64,000 nucleotides of DNA, taken from contig NZ_QBKQ01000001.1 in assembly GCF_003054225.1 (NCBI RefSeq), positions 620,001 through 684,000 of the forward strand, written 5' to 3'. A model generated the notes under the pieces. It was not told the DNA's origin, did no database searches, and was given only the letters and a program-made list of their open reading frames with translations. A program made the position numbers and the translations under genes. Positions 51,930 through 62,066 of the stretch are shown in pieces (position 1 is the first letter of the stretch; each line of letters opens with the position of its first letter). This stretch comes from Christiangramia gaetbulicola (GTDB taxonomy: Bacteria > Bacteroidota > Bacteroidia > Flavobacteriales > Flavobacteriaceae).

Positions 51930-52952
51930 TTAGTCAGCCTTAAAGTTTGCAGACGCTTCAATTTGCTCCTTAAATCTATGTTTATCATCAATATGCAGAA
52001 CGAGCGTCTTGAAGGTGCTTTTCCTACCGTAAAGTCCGGTTAAAGTATTGTGTTTCTTCATACGAAGGATCAGGTTATGACTTTCAAGAGAACCAAGAAA
52101 CGAAAGTTTCTTCGTATCAGAATTCAGTTCAATATCTTTAGATGAAATTTCTATGGCTTCTATATCCTTTATCTCCACAACTGCTTCATTCATGATCCCA
52201 TATCGCAGATACAGCTTGTCATACCCAATAACAACAGGCCTCCCAGACATAGAACGCATAAAACCAAATATCTGAAATAATGAATAAGCACTGAGCAAGG
52301 AAAGTATCCAAGCGACAGTATTACTCCACATAGCCAAAAGAATATGAAGTACGATCGTTTCGATAATGATCAGGAAGATCAATACAGCCAGTAAGGATAC
52401 CGAGCCACTCTCTTTATGATATTGAAACTCATTTGTTCTGAACGGTCTTTTTTTCCAACTCAAAAATCCATAGTAAAAAACAGCAATCTCAGTAACTACG
52501 GGAATCACAAATGGTTTTGGAAAAAGCTCATTACAGGTCTTTTTTAAAATGCTATAAAAATCTGTATCATCTTCTTTATTCAATTGAAATTTCCTGATCG
52601 CCTGGTGAACCTTAAAAATAACGAAGCCTAAAACGGAAATCTCTAATACCGGAAGTCCCCAGGTCTCGAAAAGATCCAGATAATAATGCTGCTCACCCGG
52701 GATAATATATTTACCGACGATTAGAGCAAAAACCAGTAAAGGAACAAGCGTAGTTTTCGGGATCTTGGTTTTCCTGATCAGAATAAAATATACCAGCGGA
52801 ATGGTTATTAATAAGTCAAAGCTAATGCCTAAAGAAAATACCTCAATATTCTCCTTAAAAACTGCGGTTGTTGAAAGAACAACCATGGTAGCCATCATTA
52901 ACAGGGGAAGCCCAAAAACCAGATAGTTATGCGGAAGTCTTAATCGAAACAT
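51930..52952 (-). CDS. Membrane protein with PH-like C-terminal domain
   Basis: A 340-residue protein with about seven predicted helices in the first 240 residues and a soluble C-terminal ~100 residues (VVIGYDKLYLRYG onward) that resemble a bacterial PH-like domain. The family is restricted to Bacteroidota as far as I recall; the function is unknown. Confidence 0.7.
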   Translation of the reverse strand: MFRLRLPHNYLVFGLPLLMMATMVVLSTTAVFKENIEVFSLGISFDLLITIPLVYFILIRKTKIPKTTLVPLLVFALIVGKYIIPGEQHYYLDLFETWGLPVLEISVLGFVIFKVHQAIRKFQLNKEDDTDFYSILKKTCNELFPKPFVIPVVTEIAVFYYGFLSWKKRPFRTNEFQYHKESGSVSLLAVLIFLIIIETIVLHILLAMWSNTVAWILSLLSAYSLFQIFGFMRSMSGRPVVIGYDKLYLRYGIMNEAVVEIKDIEAIEISSKDIELNSDTKKLSFLGSLESHNLILRMKKHNTLTGLYGRKSTFKTLVLHIDDKHRFKEQIEASANFKAD

Positions 52953-53005
52953 ATTCTATGATCTTCTATTTATATGACGAACATATTTGAGAATGTTACA
53001 TAAAA

Positions 53006-53899
53006 TCAAGAATCAGATTCTAATTTTTCTCCTTTCATAAACCTATCTATATAACCGGCTATCTCCTCTCCTTTTTCCTCCTGCAAAAAATGTCCGGCGC
53101 CTTTTATGATGATTGGTTTTTTACCAATACTTCCTGGAATTAGCTTATGAAAGAAGTTTTCTAAACCGCTAAAAACAGGATCCTTATCTGAAAACATGAT
53201 CAATGCCGGTTTATTCCATTCTGAAAGGACTTTTCTGGCCTTTATCATCCTATCTACTCCTTCATCATCTGGGCTTGAAGGAACCAGTTGAGGAAAAGCT
53301 TTGGCTCCATCTTTATATTTTTTTGAAGGGAAGGGACTATCATAAGCTTTTCTCACCTCTTTGGAGATCTTACCAAAACTGGCAAATTTCACGATCCTAC
53401 CGGCAGATAATGCAGGATGATACCGGGCATATAATTGCCATAACCTGAAATACCACGGGAGCTTTTTTCCCTTGGGCAGGAAGGTATTCAAAATCACCAC
53501 TCTTTTAAATCTTTCCGGATATTCACCAAGCAGGCTCAAACCTAGAAGACCTCCCCAATCCTGAACGATAAGGGTGATATCATTCAGCTCAAGTTTATCT
53601 ATAAAGTTTTTAAGGGATCTAAAATGAAGATCGAAGGTATAGTTCTTCCAGCCTACTGGTTTATCAGACTTTCCAAAACCCAGCATATCTGGAGCTATAA
53701 AGCGGTAATCTTTTAAGACCGGAATAAATTTCCTGTACAGGTAAGACCAGGTAGGCTCCCCGTGCAAAGCGAGAATCACCTCTCCCTCACCCTCGTCTAT
53801 ATAGTGCATGTCACAGGTACCAAAATTCACATAATTCTCCTGGTATGGAAAATCTGGAATAGATTTGAATCTTTCGGGATCTGTTTTGAGTACCTCCAT
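53006..53899 (-). CDS. Haloalkane dehalogenase-like alpha/beta hydrolase
   Basis: A 297-residue alpha/beta hydrolase. The N-terminal LALHGEPTWSYLYRKFIP and the nucleophile elbow VQDWGGLLG with Asp as nucleophile are typical of haloalkane dehalogenases, which turn haloalkanes into alcohols and halide. The catalytic His is in GAGHFLQEEKG, and the second acid could be in SDKDPVF. The second halide-binding residue cannot be proven from sequence alone, so an epoxide-hydrolase-like role is possible. Confidence 0.85.
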   Translation of the reverse strand: MEVLKTDPERFKSIPDFPYQENYVNFGTCDMHYIDEGEGEVILALHGEPTWSYLYRKFIPVLKDYRFIAPDMLGFGKSDKPVGWKNYTFDLHFRSLKNFIDKLELNDITLIVQDWGGLLGLSLLGEYPERFKRVVILNTFLPKGKKLPWYFRLWQLYARYHPALSAGRIVKFASFGKISKEVRKAYDSPFPSKKYKDGAKAFPQLVPSSPDDEGVDRMIKARKVLSEWNKPALIMFSDKDPVFSGLENFFHKLIPGSIGKKPIIIKGAGHFLQEEKGEEIAGYIDRFMKGEKLESDS

Positions 53900-54002
53900 T
53901 TTATATTCAGTTTAACTGGCATCCATATCAAAGACCGGATAGAATTAGGGAATACTAAAGCATTTTATTCAAGTTAGATAAATTAATTCAAAAGGGGCTT
54001 TA

Positions 54003-55418
54003 TCAGAACTGAAAGTAAATAAATTGTTGCCCACTACCCTGTGAGATCACAATCAGAAAAAGCATAACAGCCCATCCTATACCTAATAACCACGCCGGAG
54101 TTTTTACAGACAATTCTTTCAGAGAAGAATTCCGCATTAGGTAATGGCAAATGAATAACAGGCTTATTAAAACCATCACTTTTATTATATCAAAATTCTG
54201 TAAAAGCTTCACTCCTTCTCTATTTACAAAGAACATGGAGCCAATCATATTTTTAGCTGTTTCAAATTCACGAGCCCTGAAGAATACCCAGGTAATATTT
54301 ACGCAGGTATAAGTAAGCAAGGCCAGAAAGATCCCGTTTATTGGGGTAACCTTAATCCTGACTTTATTTTTCAAAACCCTTTCTACGACCAGATAGGCTC
54401 CGTGTAGCGCGCCCCAGATTACAAAGGTCCAGGCTGCCCCGTGCCATAGTCCGCCCAATAACATTGTTAGCATAAGAGCTACGTACATCTGGGTGATACC
54501 GTGCCTGTTTCCACCCAGGGGGATATAAAGATAATCTCTTAACCAGGTTGAAAGCGATATGTGCCACCTGCGCCAGAGATCTGAAAATCCTACTGCCGCA
54601 TAGGGATACCTGAAGTTATCTGGCAAGATTATTCCCAGCATTAAGGCTATTCCGATCGCGCAGGTAGAGTATCCGGCAAAATCAAAGAATATCTGACCGG
54701 AAAAAGCCAAAGTTCCGGTCCAGGCATCCAGACTGTTCAATATATCCTTAGACCCAAAAACCGTATCTGAAGTTCCCGACAGTAAAGTATCTGCCAGAAC
54801 CACTTTTTGAAACAAACCGATAGTTAGTAAAAACAGTCCCCATAAAAACTGATTTGAAGAAGCCTTTTTTTCTTCGTAAAATTGACCGATCAGATCTCCT
54901 GCCCTCACAATTGGTCCCGCTACTAACTGCGGAAAGAAGGTGACATATAAGGCGAAATCAAGGAAGGTTCTGGCCGGTTTAATTCTTTGGTAATACATGT
55001 CTATGGTGTAAGACATGGTTTGAAAAGTGTAAAATGAGATTCCCATAGGCAGAATAATATCCATGGGTTGTGGCTCATAGGTCATTCCCACTGCATTCAT
55101 TCCGGCAGTAAAATTTTCAAGGAGGAAATTCCCATATTTAAAGAATGCCAGGAAGCCAAGATTAGTGAACATACTTAAGAGTAACCACATCTTTTTTTTC
55201 CGGTCATCCTCTTCTACTGCAAGTTTATTTCCAGCGGTCCAGTCGACAACGGTGGAGATCCATAAAAGAATTACCAGTGGTGGATTCCATAAACCATAGA
55301 AAATATAACTAGCCAGCAAAAGCATACGTTTGCGGTTAGACCAGCTTAGAATATTTGAATAATAAAGCGCCAGAACAATACCGAGAAATAAAATAAAGCC
55401 CAATGAGTTAAAAAGCAT
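54003..55418 (-). CDS. MBOAT-family membrane O-acyltransferase
   Basis: A 471-residue polytopic protein of the MBOAT superfamily (AlgI/PatA/DltB type). Key parts are RDYLYIPLGGNRHG and the catalytic His region LGGLWHGAAWTFVIWGALHG. It carries acyl groups, usually acetyl, across the inner membrane to a polysaccharide or cell wall polymer. It starts 7 bp after the SGNH-like gene and with it forms a two-gene O-acylation unit. Confidence 0.92.
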   Translation of the reverse strand: MLFNSLGFILFLGIVLALYYSNILSWSNRKRMLLLASYIFYGLWNPPLVILLWISTVVDWTAGNKLAVEEDDRKKKMWLLLSMFTNLGFLAFFKYGNFLLENFTAGMNAVGMTYEPQPMDIILPMGISFYTFQTMSYTIDMYYQRIKPARTFLDFALYVTFFPQLVAGPIVRAGDLIGQFYEEKKASSNQFLWGLFLLTIGLFQKVVLADTLLSGTSDTVFGSKDILNSLDAWTGTLAFSGQIFFDFAGYSTCAIGIALMLGIILPDNFRYPYAAVGFSDLWRRWHISLSTWLRDYLYIPLGGNRHGITQMYVALMLTMLLGGLWHGAAWTFVIWGALHGAYLVVERVLKNKVRIKVTPINGIFLALLTYTCVNITWVFFRAREFETAKNMIGSMFFVNREGVKLLQNFDIIKVMVLISLLFICHYLMRNSSLKELSVKTPAWLLGIGWAVMLFLIVISQGSGQQFIYFQF

Positions 55419-55425
55419 ATCCTTA

Positions 55426-56478
55426 CTAATTATTGGTTAGCTGATCTATTCGATCAGATTTAGAAATATGTCCATCCCTGAATAATAAGTCTACAAAAGC
55501 TTCTGTAAAGTTATCGGCATCTTCTGCTGAAAGGTGCGACCATTCCGGGCAGTCATAATCTTTCAACTTCTGATAATCTTCAAAATGATATGCAGGAACA
55601 TCAGACTTTTCTACCAATTGATCCCAGTATTCTTTCCGTGGAAAAACCTTTTTTTCAAAGCCTCTTACATCGCCGGTTGAGGGGCATCTTATCAATACCA
55701 CCTTACCGCCACGATCCCTGAATTTCTTTACATTCTCTACGAAAAACTCGGTAGTTGCTTCCTTCTCAGGTTCAAAATCGCCACCGGCGTTTCTAAAGAA
55801 CATCCATACTTTTTTGATGGTTCCGGCGAAAGCAGTATCAGTCGCAGTACGCTCTGTCATTCTCAGATTCCGGCTCTCATCTACACTTGAAAAAACATGG
55901 AATGGAGGCATGGGATCGGGAACTCTTTCGCCAATTTTTATCTCGTCGAGAAGAGATTTCAGCTTGATGCCATCAACGCCCGAAACATCACTAACGAAAG
56001 CAAATGAATTCTGAATTGGAATAGACAACGAATTATTTAGCCTATCTGCATAGGTGCGATCCTTATAATATTTTATTCTTTTATTGATCTTTTCATTTGG
56101 AGGAGCTTCAGGAAATACCGTGGAAAAGAATAAACTTTCAGTAACTCCTACCACAATAGTTCCTTTAAAATCTGAATTATTAACCAGGTCGTCGAAAGCA
56201 TATAAAGGCGAAGTTCCTTCTATGGCAAGCTGTATAGGTCGCTTCCCGGTTTCCTGTTCCCACTCATCTAATTGAAGATCAAAATAAACCCGGGAAGAGC
56301 CAATGAGGATAACATCATCTTCAGTTGCTTCTTCTACCCTAGCTCTATGGATGGCCCACAGGTTGTCATCATCATCCAGGTCTGCTGTAAATCCCTGGCT
56401 ACGCCAATATAGTTCCCAGGCAGTTAACCCTAAAAGGCAACCTACCACACCGATTATCAATGACTTTTTTAGATTCAT
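55426..56478 (-). CDS. SGNH-like acyl-transfer partner of the MBOAT protein
   Basis: A 350-residue protein with an N-terminal membrane anchor (LIIGVVGCLLGLTAWELYW) and a periplasmic domain of SGNH/AlgJ type: the Ser in VILIGSSRVYFD and the His in CPEWSHLS near the end are likely catalytic. Such proteins receive the acyl group from the MBOAT channel and attach it to the polymer. The target polymer is unknown. Confidence 0.78.
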   Translation of the reverse strand: MNLKKSLIIGVVGCLLGLTAWELYWRSQGFTADLDDDDNLWAIHRARVEEATEDDVILIGSSRVYFDLQLDEWEQETGKRPIQLAIEGTSPLYAFDDLVNNSDFKGTIVVGVTESLFFSTVFPEAPPNEKINKRIKYYKDRTYADRLNNSLSIPIQNSFAFVSDVSGVDGIKLKSLLDEIKIGERVPDPMPPFHVFSSVDESRNLRMTERTATDTAFAGTIKKVWMFFRNAGGDFEPEKEATTEFFVENVKKFRDRGGKVVLIRCPSTGDVRGFEKKVFPRKEYWDQLVEKSDVPAYHFEDYQKLKDYDCPEWSHLSAEDADNFTEAFVDLLFRDGHISKSDRIDQLTNN

Positions 56479-56894
56479 TATGCTTGGAATAAGAATTTAA
56501 ATTGTTGGGCAGTAGGTAAGAGTAATATGGAATGAATGCTGAAAAATTAAGGCTGTCTTTAAAAAATAAAATTTCAGGATTTTTCAAGGAATTAAGGCTT
56601 AAATGTAATTGGTGATTTCAGCTAAATCTTTTCAACATATCTCAACCAATATATTGTAAATATATGATTTTAAATTAATTACGATTTAATTGAAATGAAA
56701 ATTGTTGATATAGACTAGACCTTTTTAGAAAATCTCAATATTTCGAAGAATTGGAATATTTTCAGCAAAAAACAGCTTTGGATTTTTCATTATGTATAAT
56801 AATTGAATCCAGAGATAAGGTAACAGGCCATAGATCTGAAGATATCCAGATCAGGAAAAAAGTCAGAAAGCCAATAAGCTTATAATTTTACCGG
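56479..56894. other. Non-coding, AT-rich spacer
   Basis: No gene is supported in this 416-bp spacer. It contains imperfect AT dyads around 56640-56675 (AATATATTG/TAAATATATG) and no consensus promoter or repeat from the families above. Confidence 0.6.
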
Positions 56895-57527
56895 TTATTC
56901 ACCTAGGCCATTCAATAGTTGCTGAAATTTATTTACAAACAATCCAACATGATAACCATCCATCAGGGCATGATGTACATGTATGGAAACCGGCATTATT
57001 CTTTTCCCGTTCTCTAAACTTAATTTCCCAAAAGAGATCTTGGGACAACTATCTTCACTGGAGAAACTTCGGGAATGGGATAAAGAAGTGAATTTCATCC
57101 ACGGCAAAGCCGAATAATGAACCTCGTTACTTCTAATTTCCTCTAACATAAGTCCGCTACCAGATCTAATTCGAGCTATTTCCTGTTCAGCATTTTCAAG
57201 GAAGATATTGAGATCTTCATTATAGATAATATTCGAAAAACCAAAAGTATTGTCGTCTCTGCTTATTGTGGCCGAAGCATTGATCCTGTCATGAATATAA
57301 ACCCGCTCTCCTTCGATCCTGTATTTAAATGCTTCGATAGAATTTACCGCCTTGCAGGACAGATACAGATAATACAAGAAAAAAGAGATATTTTCATTTT
57401 TACATTTTTCATAAGCTATGCTGCAATCCAGGTCTACAGTGATCCCGAAAAAAGGTTCTTCAAATTTTGAGAAGAATTGAAAATGTTCCTTTCTATTCCA
57501 GGTAGAGATATCTAGTTCGGTCTTCAT
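56895..57527 (-). CDS. Chloramphenicol acetyltransferase-like protein
   Basis: A 210-residue trimer-type acetyltransferase with the active site HVHHALMDGYHVG near residues 183-195, identical in form to CAT, and the substrate region SALPWMKFTS. Chromosomal CATs in Bacteroidota are not always resistance enzymes, so the acceptor is uncertain. The full length fits the family. Confidence 0.88.
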   Translation of the reverse strand: MKTELDISTWNRKEHFQFFSKFEEPFFGITVDLDCSIAYEKCKNENISFFLYYLYLSCKAVNSIEAFKYRIEGERVYIHDRINASATISRDDNTFGFSNIIYNEDLNIFLENAEQEIARIRSGSGLMLEEIRSNEVHYSALPWMKFTSLSHSRSFSSEDSCPKISFGKLSLENGKRIMPVSIHVHHALMDGYHVGLFVNKFQQLLNGLGE

Positions 57528-57628
57528 AATGCCCTTAAATTTCCGGTTTTACAGAGAACCGCAAAACTAAAGTTTTCAAGAACAAAATTTAGGCGATGAA
57601 GAGATTTAGTTTTTAGTTTGAGGCTGTA

Positions 57629-58516
57629 TTAAATGCGAAGAAAGGTTCTTACCATCTCTTTACCTTCACCATGAGAAACAGATTTTTTCAGCAGGATCTC
57701 ACCTTCAGGTTTAAGTTCAAAATATAGTTTTTCATACATTCCCTCGGGCAGACCACCATATTCGAATTCATTCTTGCCCAGGTAGGTATATACTTTTCCA
57801 AAAACTTCATTTTTAACCCATAGATCTCCATCCCTGGTAAAAAACTCGCTTACTTCTCCGTTTTCAACATTCTTATATTTCCCTACGAGACTGTTCAGGG
57901 CGGCATCGGTCGGTTTCAATTTATCGTTCATATTACAATCAAAAACGATCTTATGAGTGTCTCCTTCTTTTTCTAATTTCAGTATCCTGTTCTTCGCCCT
58001 GGGATTACTGGATGATGGATCATTATCCAGGTATTTATCTCCTTCAAAATAGATCTGGGTGATGAGACTCTGATATCCGGGTGCCGAGATCATCATATGA
58101 AAATGCGCGGGCCTTATCTCTCCTCCACCGGCATCATAAGGAACCGGCATTTGTGTGATAAACCGGTAATCCCCATTCTCATCACTATACGTAGTTCCCC
58201 TGTACCTGAATTCTTCACTTTCATTATCATAAACCTCATCATTGGAGCAATGCCACAACTCTACTTTGGCTTTCGCATAAGGGGTGCTGCAATCCTTGTG
58301 TCTCACTTTACCTGAAAGTTCAACTAACTCTCCGGGCATGCCTTTAATTACAAGGTTCTCCCTAACCGGGCTATCAGGGCGATAAAATGGCCCCAGGATA
58401 TCTGATGTAGTTTCGCAGTCCCCCACGTAATTTTCACCATTAAAACTGATGAAACCCGTAGTTGAGATTGCAATAATGCTTAGGCCGGTAAGTTTTGTAA
58501 ATTCTCTACGTTTCAT
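57629..58516 (-). CDS. Tat-exported intradiol ring-cleavage dioxygenase-like protein
   Basis: This 295-residue protein has a twin-arginine-like N-terminus (MKRREFTKLTGLSIIAI) and a protocatechuate 3,4-dioxygenase-type fold: GDCETTSDILGPFYRPDSP, ELWHCSNDEVYDN, RYRGTTYSDENGDYRF and EIRPAHFHMMI give two Tyr and two His as likely Fe(III) ligands. The C-terminal ~95 residues (after KLKPTDAALNS) are an extra domain not in the classic enzyme. The substrate, if any, is unknown. Confidence 0.88.
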   Translation of the reverse strand: MKRREFTKLTGLSIIAISTTGFISFNGENYVGDCETTSDILGPFYRPDSPVRENLVIKGMPGELVELSGKVRHKDCSTPYAKAKVELWHCSNDEVYDNESEEFRYRGTTYSDENGDYRFITQMPVPYDAGGGEIRPAHFHMMISAPGYQSLITQIYFEGDKYLDNDPSSSNPRAKNRILKLEKEGDTHKIVFDCNMNDKLKPTDAALNSLVGKYKNVENGEVSEFFTRDGDLWVKNEVFGKVYTYLGKNEFEYGGLPEGMYEKLYFELKPEGEILLKKSVSHGEGKEMVRTFLRI

Positions 58517-58747
58517 TTTCCAGGATATTTAATTAATAAAATCACTAGCTAATAAGTAGAGAAATGTAGCTGGACGGGAGGAAATATGGAGTTCCTTAAA
58601 TTTACGACAAAATTTATTAGCAGAACAGGGAACTCACCAGACTCCAAAGACCTTAAGCTTAAAATTTCAGGATGGTAATTTCTATTTGATCTTTAGTTTA
58701 TTTTAATCTGAATATTAATAAGTATTTTGCGTATTAAATTCATCACT

Positions 58748-60220
58748 ATGAGATCTCTACTTTTCATGTTTATAGGTTTTTGCTGCATCAACCTTTTTGC
58801 GCAGGAATCGAAACCACAGGATTATCTATCATCTGAATTTCACAAAAGCAGGCGCGAAGCTTTAAGAGCCAAAATGCCCGAAAACTCTGTAGCTTTTTTC
58901 TTCGCGAATCCTGTTAGGAACAGGGCAAACGATGTGGATTACGTTTATCATCAGGATCCCGATTTTTATTATCTCACTGGTTATAAAGAACCACATGCGG
59001 TGCTGGTTATTTTTTCTGAAAAACAGACAGATGATAAAGGAAATAAATTTGATGAGGTCCTTTATGTGCAGGAGAAAAATCCGCGTGCCGAAATGTGGAC
59101 GGGATACAGGCTTGGTGTGGAAGGCGCAAAAGAAGAACTAGGCTTTGAAACTGTATTCAATGGGAAGGATTTTTTAAATGATGATCTCTCTTTTTCTGAA
59201 TTTGAAACAGTATTACATAAACCATTTACGAACGATTACCGGGACACCAGAAACGAAGCAGACCTGGCAGATCTCATAAAGTCTTTTAAAACGAAGGTCT
59301 ACGAGGAAAAGGTTCCACAATTAAGCAATGGCTCTTTGAATGTTGAACTAAAACAGGAGGTAACCACAGAACCAAAAATGAATGTGGATACCCAATCTCT
59401 GAGAACTTATATGGGCTCCCTGAGACAGATCAAGACCCCAGAAGAAATGAAACTGCTTAAAAAAGCGGTGAGAATCTCGGCTATGGGACAGGTTGAAGTG
59501 ATGAAGGCTATGCACCCCGGCATGTCTGAGACCGAGATACAGGGATTGCATGAGTATGTTTACAAAAAATATGGCAGCGAATATGAAGGATATCCTTCTA
59601 TCGTTGGAGCGGGGAACAATGGATGTGTTTTACATTACGTGGAAAATTCCAAGACCAAAGTAGATAATGATCTGGTGTTAATGGACCTGGGTGCAGAATA
59701 TCATGGTTATACGGCAGATGTTACCAGAACTATTCCCGCAAATGGAAAATTCAGCAAGGAGCAAAAAGCAATCTATGAGCTGGTATATGAAGCACAGGAA
59801 GCAGGAATTGCGCAGGCGGTGGTAGGTAATAATCCTTCAGACACGCATATAGCAGGGCAAAAGATCATTAACCAGGGTTTATATGAATTAGGCATCATAA
59901 GCTCTCCAGATGCAAGGCACCTGTATTTCCCTCACGGCACTTCTCATCATATAGGTCTCGACGTTCACGATCTGAACACAGGTGGAAATTTTGAACCGAA
60001 CATGGTCATCACTGTGGAGCCGGGAATTTATATTCCTGAAGGCAGCGATTGTGATGAAAAATGGTGGGGCATCGCGGTAAGGATCGAAGACGATATTCTT
60101 ATCACGGAAAACGGACCTATAAATCTCTCTGCTGAAGCTCCGCGTAAGGTTGAGGAAATAGAAAAAATGATGGAGCAACCATCGGTTTTTGATAAATTTC
60201 ACCTACCTCAATTAGATTAG
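58748..60220 (+). CDS. Secreted Xaa-Pro aminopeptidase (M24)
   Basis: A 490-residue protein with a signal peptide (MRSLLFMFIGFCCINLFAQ), an N-terminal creatinase-like domain and an M24 metal site: MDLGAEYHGYTADVTRTI, GTSHHIGLDVHD, VEPGIYIPEG and AVRIEDD. It cuts an N-terminal residue preceding proline. The frame begins at 58727 but the signal starts at 58748. Confidence 0.9.
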   Translation: MRSLLFMFIGFCCINLFAQESKPQDYLSSEFHKSRREALRAKMPENSVAFFFANPVRNRANDVDYVYHQDPDFYYLTGYKEPHAVLVIFSEKQTDDKGNKFDEVLYVQEKNPRAEMWTGYRLGVEGAKEELGFETVFNGKDFLNDDLSFSEFETVLHKPFTNDYRDTRNEADLADLIKSFKTKVYEEKVPQLSNGSLNVELKQEVTTEPKMNVDTQSLRTYMGSLRQIKTPEEMKLLKKAVRISAMGQVEVMKAMHPGMSETEIQGLHEYVYKKYGSEYEGYPSIVGAGNNGCVLHYVENSKTKVDNDLVLMDLGAEYHGYTADVTRTIPANGKFSKEQKAIYELVYEAQEAGIAQAVVGNNPSDTHIAGQKIINQGLYELGIISSPDARHLYFPHGTSHHIGLDVHDLNTGGNFEPNMVITVEPGIYIPEGSDCDEKWWGIAVRIEDDILITENGPINLSAEAPRKVEEIEKMMEQPSVFDKFHLPQLD

Positions 60221-60246
60221 AAGAAAGACCATTTTAAAATAAGATA

Positions 60247-61116
60247 TTATTTATCTGGCCGGGCATTAAGACCAAAATCCTGTTCGACCTTGGCATACCA
60301 TTCGTCATCTGAGAGGGCGTTCCAGTCTATCCAGTCTTCATCGCTCATAGATGCTCTCCACTGTAAAAATGGCTCTGCGTCTGGTCCCACGGGATGCCTT
60401 AATTTCCAGGAATCACTTTCGGCGATTTCCAGGATCTTATCTGCCACCAGACTGGCATGAGTTGGATGCTTCAGGGACTCTTTGAATAAATTAGAGAACC
60501 GCTCGGTTATGGGAGATCTGGATGCAGTATAATCTTTAGTCGAAATATCCCGGGCCATATCGGTATCAATAATTCCAGGTTTTACAATTCCAACCCGAAT
60601 ATTATAAGGTTTTACTTCCTGGGCAAGAGCCTCACTTAAAGCTTCCACGGCAAATTTGGATGCGCTGTATGAGGATAATGGTGAATTGGAGATATGTCCA
60701 GAAACAGAAGAAACATTAATTATACAACCCGAGCCATGCTTACGCATAGCACTTAAAACCGCCTTTACGCAGCGAATGATCCCAAAATAATTGGTCTCCA
60801 TCACCTCTTTAAAATGTGATATATCCAATTCTTCAATTGTGCCATGCCTTTCTATACCGGCATTATTTACCAGCACATCTATGGGCCCGTTTTCTTTTAA
60901 AATAGTTCCAATGGTAGTTTGTACAGATTCATCTGAATCTACATCCATTTTATGACAGGAAATATTGAGATTATCCTTTTCAATATGTTCTTTTAGTTCT
61001 GTGGCCTTATCAGGATCTCGCATGGTGGCAAAAACCTTATAACCTTTTTTCGCGAAGGCAAGACTGGTTTCTAATCCTATTCCCCTGTTGGCGCCAGTAA
61101 TAATTACCGATTTCAT
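60247..61116 (-). CDS. Short-chain dehydrogenase/reductase
   Basis: A 289-residue SDR with the cofactor motif TGANRGIGLETSLAF, NNAG as VNNAGIERHG, the catalytic Ser in NVSSVSGH and YSASKFAVE. It is likely an NADP-dependent oxidoreductase on an unknown alcohol or ketone. It converges with the M24 gene, 26 bp apart. Confidence 0.9.
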   Translation of the reverse strand: MKSVIITGANRGIGLETSLAFAKKGYKVFATMRDPDKATELKEHIEKDNLNISCHKMDVDSDESVQTTIGTILKENGPIDVLVNNAGIERHGTIEELDISHFKEVMETNYFGIIRCVKAVLSAMRKHGSGCIINVSSVSGHISNSPLSSYSASKFAVEALSEALAQEVKPYNIRVGIVKPGIIDTDMARDISTKDYTASRSPITERFSNLFKESLKHPTHASLVADKILEIAESDSWKLRHPVGPDAEPFLQWRASMSDEDWIDWNALSDDEWYAKVEQDFGLNARPDK

Positions 61117-61528
61117 GATGATATAATTTTAAAAGCAGGCAAGAGGGAGAGAAAGGACTAAAAATCTGTTATACAGAAGTTTAATTTACAATATTCTAAT
61201 TATCCTGGAAAAAATAAATAAAAAATTATTCAGGTTCAATTCCTTCGCAGGGCTGCAGAAGTTGCCTGACAACTCTTTCCTGCTCTATTAATTACTAATT
61301 ATAATTTGAACTAATATTTATTTGACAAGACATCTTCAAAATTAAAATTTCGGGATTCGACTGCTCAATTTTCCTTTTCAGTGATCGATAGAAACATGGA
61401 ATTAAAAAGAAAACTCACTGAACTTGACCTGATAATACTCTTTGATCAAAATTTGTGAATATTTATTTCAAAGTAAGCTTCGGCAGATTTTTTTAAAATC
61501 TATATTTGGCGTCCCAAAAAAAGAAGAT
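61117..61528. other. Spacer upstream of the DUF4494 gene
   Basis: 412 bp with no supported gene. It holds a -7 element for the DUF4494 gene (61501-61508) and AT-rich sequence. A 20-codon open frame at 61396-61458 has no other support. Confidence 0.55.
61501..61508 (+). promoter_or_regulatory. -7 element of the DUF4494 gene
   Basis: TATATTTG, a full -7 match, 21 nt before the ATG at 61529. It lies inside the frame that would be open from 61442, and so supports the later start. The -33 region is weak. Confidence 0.55.
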
Positions 61529-62056
61529 ATGAGCGTAATATGGTATGAGTGCAAAGTTAAATACAGAAAAACTCATGAAACCGGAGAAAGTAAGATAACC
61601 ACTGAAAATTACTTGCTGGATGCCGTTTCTTATACAGAGGCAGAAAGCCGTATCACTGAAGAAATGGCGGCGTATACCAGTGAGGAATTCAAGATCACCA
61701 ATATTAAGGTGGCGAATTTCTCTGAGGTACATCCTTTTGAAAATTCAGACAGATGGTTCAAATCAAAGGTTTCTTTAATTTCCTATGATGATGAGAGTGG
61801 GAAAGAGAGAAAGTCTAATCTATATATGCTGGTGCAGGCTAACGATGTAAAGGAAGCCTATGAAAATACCGAGCAGGCGATGCAGGGAACTACCGGAGAT
61901 TATACCATCCCCGCAATTACCGAGTCTCCTATTCTTGACGTTTTCCCTTACTTCACCGGTGATGAAGAGGAAGCTGAAAAATTCGCGACGATCAAGAATT
62001 CTGAACCTTCTGAGGAAGAAGAAAAAGAAGTATTGGAAGAAAGTGAAGCTGTTTAA
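61529..62056 (+). CDS. DUF4494 family protein
   Basis: This 175-residue protein has the DUF4494 pattern (VIWYECKVKYRKTHETG, FSEVHPFENSDRWFKSKVS, TIPAITESPILDVFPYF) and a long acidic C-terminal tail. The family is found in Bacteroidota and has no known role. It is followed by a strong terminator. Confidence 0.88.
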   Translation: MSVIWYECKVKYRKTHETGESKITTENYLLDAVSYTEAESRITEEMAAYTSEEFKITNIKVANFSEVHPFENSDRWFKSKVSLISYDDESGKERKSNLYMLVQANDVKEAYENTEQAMQGTTGDYTIPAITESPILDVFPYFTGDEEEAEKFATIKNSEPSEEEEKEVLEESEAV

Positions 62057-62066
62057 ACTATTAACA

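Noticed and set aside
56895-57527. CAT-like gene as an acquired resistance gene
   Set aside because: No mobile element around it and composition looks like its neighbours; probably a chromosomal acetyltransferase.
61396-61458. 20-codon open frame upstream of DUF4494
   Set aside because: Too short, no promoter or ribosome-binding site of its own and no recognised similarity.
61442-61528. N-terminal extension of the DUF4494 protein
   Set aside because: It contains the -7 element at 61501 and is not part of the domain; the ATG at 61529 fits.
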